NCBI GenBank assembly: GCA_963785245.1
Contig: CAWAUO010000001.1
Span: 62,001-126,000, forward strand
Length of the DNA stretch: 64,000 nucleotides
Origin: JAHEEL01 sp963785245
GTDB taxonomy: Bacteria; Actinomycetota; Acidimicrobiia; Spongiisociales; UBA5794
Reading direction: 5' to 3'
Shown here: positions 58,787 to 64,000 of the stretch, one piece after another
Layout: each line of letters starts with the position of its first letter
How positions within the stretch are numbered: the first letter of the stretch is position 1
Position numbers and translations under genes: made by a program
Notes under the pieces: generated by a model
Seen by the model: only the letters and a program-made list of their open reading frames with translations
What the model was told of the DNA's origin: nothing
Databases searched by the model: none

Positions 58787-59872
58787 ATGGTGCCGGGCAC
58801 GTTCTTCGCCGCAGCAGTCTTCGCCACCTCTGTCCTCTCGGCCGCGAGCGCGCACCTGTCCGGCCTTCCTCCCGTCGATGGAACCGCGCCGATTGACGCC
58901 GAGACACGCGAGATCGGATCACCCGGTGACGGCCTTGGACTCTCGACGGGTGCGCCGCCCCGGTCGCCCAAAGGTCCGCTCGGGATTCCGCTCGCCCCCG
59001 CAGGCGGAGCGGCGATCGGCACTGTTGCGATCGCCGCCGCCGCTCTCGCGCGTCGCCGCAGGTGGGAGTCCGCCGGAGCCGTATCCGGACCCCTCTACGT
59101 CTACGTTCCAGGCCACGGTGGTGACCCGCACGGTTTCGATGACCTCGCCGGGAGGATCGGCCTTGACCCGGGAGATATCCGGGTCTTCGACTATCGCTGG
59201 GCATGGCCGTCGTCCGACCAGATCGAAGCGTCGCGACACGCTCCCGCGGCGGACGCAGCGGATGCTCTCTCCTCGTACCTCGCTGCGCTGGGATCCGATG
59301 GTCGGCCGCTCTATCTGGTTGGGCACAGCAAGGGCGGGGCGGTGATCACTGAAGTTGTCGGCCGGTGGGATGAACATCCGTCGATAGGCGTCGATGCGGT
59401 CGTCGGCGCCACAATCCTCGATCCGCCGATCTCGCGAGGCCCGCTCGGACTGCTCCAGAGCCTGGGATGGTTCCACGGCGACACGGCCGACGACGGCCTG
59501 TTCGACCCGGTACGGTGCCGGTGGAACGGATGCCGGGACATTCGCGATGGCCTCGGTGAACGGGCGGGCGTCGAAGTGGTGATCGTGCGGAATCCCGACG
59601 CCGCCTTCACGAACTTCCGCGATCGACCCGATGGGGTTCGGGTCTATGACCTCGACGATGGCGGGGGCAGCATGTTCGAACGATTCCCGAGCCTCATCGG
59701 GATGTGGCAGCGGATGGGCGAGGCGCACAACTCGGTGTTGCACAGTGACACCGTCGCCGACTGTATCGCGGCTGAGGCCCGGGAGGCGGGGTCGTGTGTC
59801 TGGCCGAAGCCGAACTCGGTGCGGGTTCCGTGGGGCCGCGGTCGCTCGGGCACCGGACCGCTGGCGTGCTAG
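58787..59872 (+). CDS. Exported alpha/beta hydrolase (lipase-like)
   Basis: ATG 58787 gives 361 residues beginning with a signal peptide (about residues 1-23, VLSAASA). A low-complexity region and a short hydrophobic stretch near residues 70-85 followed by RRRR come next. The hydrolase domain from about residue 95 has YVYVPGHGGDPHGFDDLAGRI and the nucleophile elbow YLVGHSKGGAV. An Asp and a late His (EAHNSVLHSD) could complete the triad. An upstream TTG at 58778 is less likely. The substrate is unknown. It shares its CTAG stop with the convergent gene. Confidence 0.72.
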   Translation: MVPGTFFAAAVFATSVLSAASAHLSGLPPVDGTAPIDAETREIGSPGDGLGLSTGAPPRSPKGPLGIPLAPAGGAAIGTVAIAAAALARRRRWESAGAVSGPLYVYVPGHGGDPHGFDDLAGRIGLDPGDIRVFDYRWAWPSSDQIEASRHAPAADAADALSSYLAALGSDGRPLYLVGHSKGGAVITEVVGRWDEHPSIGVDAVVGATILDPPISRGPLGLLQSLGWFHGDTADDGLFDPVRCRWNGCRDIRDGLGERAGVEVVIVRNPDAAFTNFRDRPDGVRVYDLDDGGGSMFERFPSLIGMWQRMGEAHNSVLHSDTVADCIAAEAREAGSCVWPKPNSVRVPWGRGRSGTGPLAC

Positions 59873-61053
59873 CCGGGGTTCGCCGTTCTGATCGCGTCGA
59901 CGATCTCGCTCAGGGGGATGCGCGTCGTCGTGTTGGTCTCGGTGTCATACCATTCGAGCCCGCCGCTCTCCGTCTCGAAGCTCCAGAGTTCGTAGATGAG
60001 GAACCGTCCCCCGGTCGACCATGTCATGGCGATAATGTCTGAGTCGTGCTCTGAGACTTCGGTGACGAGGCCACCGCTTTCGGCGTCCATGACGCACAGT
60101 TTGGGGATCTCGACGTCCCAATGTTCGTCGACGATGGCGGCAACGAACCGCCCATCTGGAGACGCGGCATGATCCACTACCGGCGCGTCGTCATCGAGAC
60201 CGGGGACCGAGGCCCAATTCCGGATGTCGGTATTCACCGTGGCGCCGTCGGGGTCGACGAGGATCTGGTCGAAATCGGTGTCGGCGGTGGTGGAGATCAG
60301 CGCCCCATCGTCGCTCCACCGTTCCAGCCAGATGCCGTCTTTGCAGTCCTGCTGGAACGTGCGAATTGATGTCGGTTCCGCGGCCGGGTCCGCTACATCC
60401 AACGCGTAGAGGGTTGACGGACCCGAGCCGGACCGAGCGCAGGAGATCCAGGCCACGGAGCCGGCTTCCGTGTCGTGCCATGCAACAGATCCGACGTTGA
60501 GGCCGATCGCCTCGGATCTCGACGATTCGCCGGGTGTGTCGAGCACGTGGTGCACGATCAGCGTGTCGTCGCGCTGGACTCGAGCAAACCACTCGCCGGA
60601 GGCGTCGAGTCCGACCGACCAGCATCCGTACTCGGCGATGCGGTCCATGGAAAGGACGACATCCGTGCTGCTCTCGGATGGGGACCACCGGATGACCGAG
60701 AAGCGTTCAGCGGGCGTCGTGAGCATCACGATCTGGTCGGTGAACCCCGGAATCGCCTCAGACAGAGGCTCACTCAGTGCGGCGAGTGCCGACGGCCGAG
60801 CAGCAGGTGGCGCTGGTGTCCCCGCGACGGCATGGGAAGGAGAGGTCGACGGTGCGGCGACGGTCGGTGATGGCGAGGCGGCCACGGCGAGATCATCGTC
60901 GGCTTCAGGCGAGGACGGAATGGCCATGAAGAGTCCGACCAGCGCTGCGCCGACGACGACCGCAGTCGCGACGAGCCAGGCGGTCCGGCGGCCTTGCTGC
61001 TCTTCCGGGCGCGGATCGAACTCGGGGTCGATTCGAATCCGGTCGTTGCGCAC
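59869..61053 (-). CDS. Membrane-anchored beta-propeller-like protein
   Basis: This 394-residue protein has a short cytoplasmic N-terminus, one membrane helix (about residues 24-45), a Pro/Ser/Thr-rich linker (to about residue 85) and a repeat-rich extracellular domain that looks like a TolB/WD40-type propeller (SVIRWSPSESSTDVVL, LDASGEWFARV, ASPDGRFVAAIVDEHWD, MTWSTGGRFLIYEL). Function is unknown. It starts with GTG at 61053 and is convergent with the hydrolase, sharing 4 nt. Confidence 0.7.
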   Translation of the reverse strand: MRNDRIRIDPEFDPRPEEQQGRRTAWLVATAVVVGAALVGLFMAIPSSPEADDDLAVAASPSPTVAAPSTSPSHAVAGTPAPPAARPSALAALSEPLSEAIPGFTDQIVMLTTPAERFSVIRWSPSESSTDVVLSMDRIAEYGCWSVGLDASGEWFARVQRDDTLIVHHVLDTPGESSRSEAIGLNVGSVAWHDTEAGSVAWISCARSGSGPSTLYALDVADPAAEPTSIRTFQQDCKDGIWLERWSDDGALISTTADTDFDQILVDPDGATVNTDIRNWASVPGLDDDAPVVDHAASPDGRFVAAIVDEHWDVEIPKLCVMDAESGGLVTEVSEHDSDIIAMTWSTGGRFLIYELWSFETESGGLEWYDTETNTTTRIPLSEIVDAIRTANPG

Positions 61054-61096
61054 GCAGAACCCCCAGGCTCAACCAAGGTTCCCCGCCGGGTCGGGG

Positions 61097-61120
61097 AGGG
61101 GCCAGGGCCTTTTGGCCCCT
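61097..61120. repeat. Inverted repeat upstream of rpsO
   Basis: AGGGGCCA and TGGCCCCT with an 8-nt loop, or alternatively GGGCC-TTTT-GGCCC inside it. It lies in the 268-nt divergent region between the propeller gene and rpsO, outside the predicted rpsO transcript. Role unknown. Confidence 0.4.
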
Positions 61121-61266
61121 CTGCCGTCTGGCGAATCGAGGCCGAAATCTGGGACGGTCGACGGCCCACCGGGGCGATCCGGACCGAACCGCCGCGTCGG
61201 GGGCACGGCGTTTCGCGCGGAACCGAAGGAATCCTTGCGAATTGGCGGGTTACGACGACGGCTTGC

Positions 61267-61321
61267 TAATATGCTGTTTGGGCGATCGCCCGCGTACTCT
61301 GTCGCGAAGGAAAGAACCTCC
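61267..61321 (+). promoter_or_regulatory. rpsO promoter, 12-bp palindrome and ribosome-binding site
   Basis: TAATAT (61267-61272) is the likely -10 box. The transcript would start about at the perfect palindrome GGGCGATCGCCC (61280-61291), which could fold as a 5' hairpin or act as an operator. GAAGGA (61306-61311) precedes GTG 61322 by 10 nt. S15 regulates its own leader in several bacteria by different RNA folds. Confidence 0.5.
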
Positions 61322-61579
61322 GTGAACGACACTCAAACCGTCGTCGATGAATTTGGCTCGCACGCTACGGACACCGGATCTTCCGAAGTCCAGGTAGCGC
61401 TGCTCACTGAACGCATCAACCATCTCACCGAGCATCTCAAGGTCAACAAGAAGGACCACCACAGCCGGAGAGGGCTGTTGATGATGGTCGGTAAGCGCAG
61501 GCGACTCCTCCGATACCTCCACGATCAAGATGTGGAGCGCTACCGGTCGCTCATCGCGAAACTGGGATTGCGCCGATAA
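61322..61579 (+). CDS. rpsO: Ribosomal protein uS15
   Basis: This protein binds the central domain of 16S rRNA early in assembly. The 85-residue product has FGSHATDTGSSEVQVALLTERI, LTEHLKVNKKDHHSRRGLL and GKRRRLLRYL. GTG 61322 is chosen for the usual length; the frame is open upstream only by chance. pnp follows after 153 nt, the classic pair. Confidence 0.96.
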   Translation: MNDTQTVVDEFGSHATDTGSSEVQVALLTERINHLTEHLKVNKKDHHSRRGLLMMVGKRRRLLRYLHDQDVERYRSLIAKLGLRR

Positions 61580-61657
61580 CGCAGACGGAAGCGGCTTTCG
61601 GGCCACCTCCGGCGTGCTCGACGCTCCCTCGCATACCAATGCGGTGGTACCAGTTGT

Positions 61658-61736
61658 CAGTGGATGGGCCTCGGCTCCGTCGAGACCCGCCCACTGCCAA
61701 TTGGTCGCCGCTCCAACGAAGGAGAGATCCAATTGG
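61658..61736 (+). promoter_or_regulatory. Structured pnp leader: long hairpin plus an RBS- and start-hiding hairpin
   Basis: The first element (61658-61696) has 16-nt arms (CAGTGGATGGGCCTCG and CGAGACCCGCCCACTG) with only two A-C mismatches and one G-T pair, and a 7-nt loop. Next, CCAATTGG occurs at 61697-61704 and again at 61729-61736. The self-complementary copies can pair, enclosing CTCC (61711-61714), which can pair with GGAG (61721-61724) of the Shine-Dalgarno AAGGAGAG. The second CCAATTGG contains the TTG start codon. The fold would block translation. In E. coli, an RNase III stem in the pnp leader is the basis of PNPase autocontrol. Confidence 0.65.
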
Positions 61737-64000
61737 CTGAAACTGCCATTCGTGGGCTCGTCGGAGATGTGGAAGTCGAATTCCGCGCCGGTGAACTTGC
61801 CCAGCTAGCCGACGGCGCCGTAACGGTGCGTGTCGGAGACACCGAAGTCCTCGTTACCGCAACCGCATCGACGCGGCTGCGTCCCGGCGCTGACTTCTTC
61901 CCCCTGACCGTGGACGTCGAAGAGCGCATGTACGCCATCGGCAAGATCCCCGGTTCGTTCTTCCGCCGCGAGGGACGCGCAACCGAGAAGGCCATCCTGA
62001 CCTGTCGCCTGATCGACCGCCCGCTCCGGCCCAACTTCCCGAAGGGCTATCGCAACGACACGCACGTCGTCGCAACCGTCCTATCGGCCGATCTCGTCAA
62101 CGCCTACGACCTCCCGGCGCTCAACGGCGCTTCCGGGGCTCTCACGCTCAGTTCGCTTCCGTTTGACGGGCCCATTGGCGCCGTGAGGCTTGCCCTCATC
62201 GACGGCACCTGGGTTCCCTTCCCGACCTACGAACAGCTCGAAGGCGCCGTCTTCGATCTCGTCGTAGCGGGCAAGAAGAACGCGAACGGTGAGGTCGACA
62301 TTGCCATGGTCGAAGCCGGCGCCACCGAAGACGGGTACCGACTCGTCCAGGACGGCCAGCAGGCCAGCGATGAAGAGACCGTCGCCCGTGGACTCGAAGA
62401 GGCCAAGGGCTACATCGCCAAGCTGATCGAAATGCAGCTTGAGCTGCTCGACGCCGTTGGACCGGCCGCTTCGTACGACTGGCCGATCTCTGAGGATTAC
62501 TCCTCTGAGATGTACGATCGTGTCGCAGCGATCGCCAAGCCGAAGCTTGAGGCGCTCGGCACCATCGCCGACAAGACGGAGCGCCTCGACGCCGAGGCCG
62601 CGACGAAAGAAGCGGTGCTCGCCGAACTCGCACTCGACGACGATGACGTCGACGGGGCGAAGGCAGCTTCGGCCGCCTACCGCGCCGTTCAGAAGCAGGT
62701 CATGCGATCTCGCGTCGTTGCCGAAGGCGTGCGTCTCGACGGTCGCGGTGCCGCCGACATTCGTGAGATCGACGTCAAGGTCGGAATGATCCCCGAAGCC
62801 CACGGCTCCGGACTCTTCCGCCGCGGCGAGACCCAGGTCCTGAACGTCACCACGCTCGGGATGCTGAAGATGGAGCAGATGCTCGACACCATCTCCATCG
62901 AAGATTCCAAGCGCTACATGCACCACTACAACATGCCGCCGTTCGCCACAGGCGAAGCGGGCTTCATGCGCGGACCCAAGCGTCGCGAGATCGGACACGG
63001 TGCCCTCGCTGAGAAGGCGCTGCTGCCGGTGATTCCCAACGACGAGGAGTTCCCGTACGCCTTCCGCCTCGTCTCCGAAGTGCTGATGTCCAACGGTTCC
63101 TCGTCGATGGCCTCGGTCTGCGGATCGTCACTCTCGCTGATGGACGCAGGTGTTCCGATTGCCGCGCCGGTCGCAGGAATCGCGATGGGCCTCATCAACC
63201 ACGACGACGAATTCGTCACCCTCACCGACATCCTCGGAGCCGAGGATGCGCTGGGTGACATGGACTTCAAGGTCGCGGGAACTGAGGACATGATCACGGC
63301 TCTGCAGCTCGACACCAAGATCGAGTCGCTGCCGGCCGAGGTGCTGATCTCGGCGATGGGCCAGGCGAAGGATGCCAGGCTGTTCATCCTCGGCAAGATG
63401 ACGGACGTGCTGCCGGCACCGCGCGAGGAGCTTGCACCGACCGCACCGAAGATCGAAGCCATCTCCGTCCCGAAGGACAAGATCGGCGAGGTCATCGGAC
63501 CGAAAGGCAAGACGATTCGGGAACTCGAAGCAGAGACCGGCGCCACGATCGAGATCGAGGACGACGGAACCATTCGCGTCGGTGCCCCCGATACGACGTC
63601 GCTCGATCTCGCCAAGGAGCGGATCCTCGCCATCGGCTACCCGCCGGAGGCCAACGTCGGAGAGACGTACGAAGGCGAAGTCGTGAACATCACGAAGTTC
63701 GGTGCCTTCGTCAACATCCTTCCCGGCCGTGACGGCCTGCTGCACATCTCGAAGATTGGTGGCGGCAAGCGCATCGATCGCGTCGAGGACGTGCTCGCGC
63801 TCGGCGACAAGGTCGAGGTTGTCGTTCGTGAGATCGATGACCGCGGCAAGGTCAGCCTTGACCTCGCCAACGCCCCTGCAGCGCCCGAGGGCGGCGACTC
63901 GAAGCCTTCGGGTGACGATCGTCGCAGCGACTCCAACGAAGGTCGGCGCGATCGCAACGAGAGCCGCGGCGACCGCGGTGGTGATCGTGGCGGCGACGGC
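61733..64000 (+). CDS. pnp: Polyribonucleotide nucleotidyltransferase (PNPase), 3' end cut off by the window
   Basis: PNPase degrades RNA from the 3' end with phosphate and can add tails. TTG 61733 follows AAGGAGAG (61719-61726) by 6 nt and begins the conserved N-terminus. The first RNase PH domain has RPGADFFPLTVD, GSFFRREGRATEKAIL and RLIDRPLRP. An all-alpha linker comes next, then the second PH domain with RRGETQVLNVTTLG, MPPFATGEAG, GSSMASVCGSSLSLMDAG. KH (IGEVIGPKGKTIRELEAETG) and S1 (GETYEGEVVNITKFGAFVN) follow, then the start of an Arg/Gly/Asp-rich tail. 756 codons are visible with no stop before base 64000. Confidence 0.97.
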   Translation, partial: MAETAIRGLVGDVEVEFRAGELAQLADGAVTVRVGDTEVLVTATASTRLRPGADFFPLTVDVEERMYAIGKIPGSFFRREGRATEKAILTCRLIDRPLRPNFPKGYRNDTHVVATVLSADLVNAYDLPALNGASGALTLSSLPFDGPIGAVRLALIDGTWVPFPTYEQLEGAVFDLVVAGKKNANGEVDIAMVEAGATEDGYRLVQDGQQASDEETVARGLEEAKGYIAKLIEMQLELLDAVGPAASYDWPISEDYSSEMYDRVAAIAKPKLEALGTIADKTERLDAEAATKEAVLAELALDDDDVDGAKAASAAYRAVQKQVMRSRVVAEGVRLDGRGAADIREIDVKVGMIPEAHGSGLFRRGETQVLNVTTLGMLKMEQMLDTISIEDSKRYMHHYNMPPFATGEAGFMRGPKRREIGHGALAEKALLPVIPNDEEFPYAFRLVSEVLMSNGSSSMASVCGSSLSLMDAGVPIAAPVAGIAMGLINHDDEFVTLTDILGAEDALGDMDFKVAGTEDMITALQLDTKIESLPAEVLISAMGQAKDARLFILGKMTDVLPAPREELAPTAPKIEAISVPKDKIGEVIGPKGKTIRELEAETGATIEIEDDGTIRVGAPDTTSLDLAKERILAIGYPPEANVGETYEGEVVNITKFGAFVNILPGRDGLLHISKIGGGKRIDRVEDVLALGDKVEVVVREIDDRGKVSLDLANAPAAPEGGDSKPSGDDRRSDSNEGRRDRNESRGDRGGDRGGDG

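Noticed and set aside
1..64000. CRISPR array, insertion sequence, prophage or rRNA operon
   Set aside because: No regularly spaced repeats, transposase, phage structural gene or rRNA sequence was seen on either strand.

Overview
The window is a GC-rich, gene-dense bacterial chromosome segment of mostly core housekeeping genes. The organism is very probably an actinobacterium, most likely of the Acidimicrobiia or a neighbouring deep lineage (inference). The grounds are: the actinobacterial marker DUF2469 beside lepB; the order lepB - DUF2469 - yraN - comM - dprA - xerC - WhiG-type sigma - rpsB - tsf - pyrH - frr - cdsA; coenzyme F420 genes (cofG, cofH); a fused isobutyryl-CoA mutase (icmF); and an exported protein whose SLH repeats carry a GCNPP...YCP signature. 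No rRNA, tRNA, CRISPR array, insertion sequence or prophage was recognised.

Layout. 1-4.5 kb: smc (5' end cut off by the window), ftsY, cdd. 4.7-10.2 kb, minus strand: etfBA, and a nucleoside-salvage operon upp - methyltransferase - alkyltransferase-like protein - deoA - punA whose genes overlap by 4 nt. 10.2-12.8 kb: ffh, rpsP, khpA, rimM. 12.8-28.4 kb: about 15.6 kb of accessory genes lying between rimM and trmD, which are usually adjacent: a PGM1-type ATP-grasp peptide ligase, icmF, an M28 peptidase, an SLH/sugar-dehydrogenase protein, a second ATP-grasp-like protein, a lipoprotein, an MFS exporter, cofG, an enlarged cofH and a TetR regulator. 28.4-31.6 kb: trmD, rplS, an AlkA-type glycosylase, lepB, DUF2469, yraN. 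31.6-33.6 kb: small conserved proteins and an enoyl-CoA hydratase. 33.7-39.5 kb: comM, dprA, a MazEF-like toxin-antitoxin pair followed by a second diverged copy of the dprA 3' end, a MerR regulator, xerC and a WhiG-type sigma factor. 39.6-51.3 kb: rpsB, tsf, pyrH, frr, cdsA (with a very long acidic N-terminus), dxr, rseP, ispG, a trypsin-like protease, proS. 51.5-58.7 kb: rimP, nusA, infB, DUF503, rbfA, nrnA, truB, ribF. 58.8-61.1 kb: an exported hydrolase and a membrane-anchored beta-propeller. 61.3-64 kb: rpsO and pnp (3' end cut off by the window).

Expression. Two modes are visible. Genes inside operons are coupled by 4-nt ATGA/GTGA overlaps. Many genes at transcription-unit starts lack a Shine-Dalgarno sequence and instead have a -10-like hexamer 6-7 nt before the start codon, which predicts leaderless mRNAs. 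A smaller set (etfB, rplS, rpsB, frr, rimP, rpsO, pnp and others) has true leaders with Shine-Dalgarno sites, and several of those leaders hold strong hairpins, most notably the one before pnp.

Best leads for new biology: the structured pnp leader that hides both ribosome-binding site and start codon; the toxin-antitoxin pair flanked by two versions of the dprA 3' end; cofH with an extra domain of about 250 residues; cdsA with an acidic extension of about 400 residues; the 7-8-nt tandem repeats scattered in gene borders; two candidate CTG starts; and the systematic leaderless promoter spacing.
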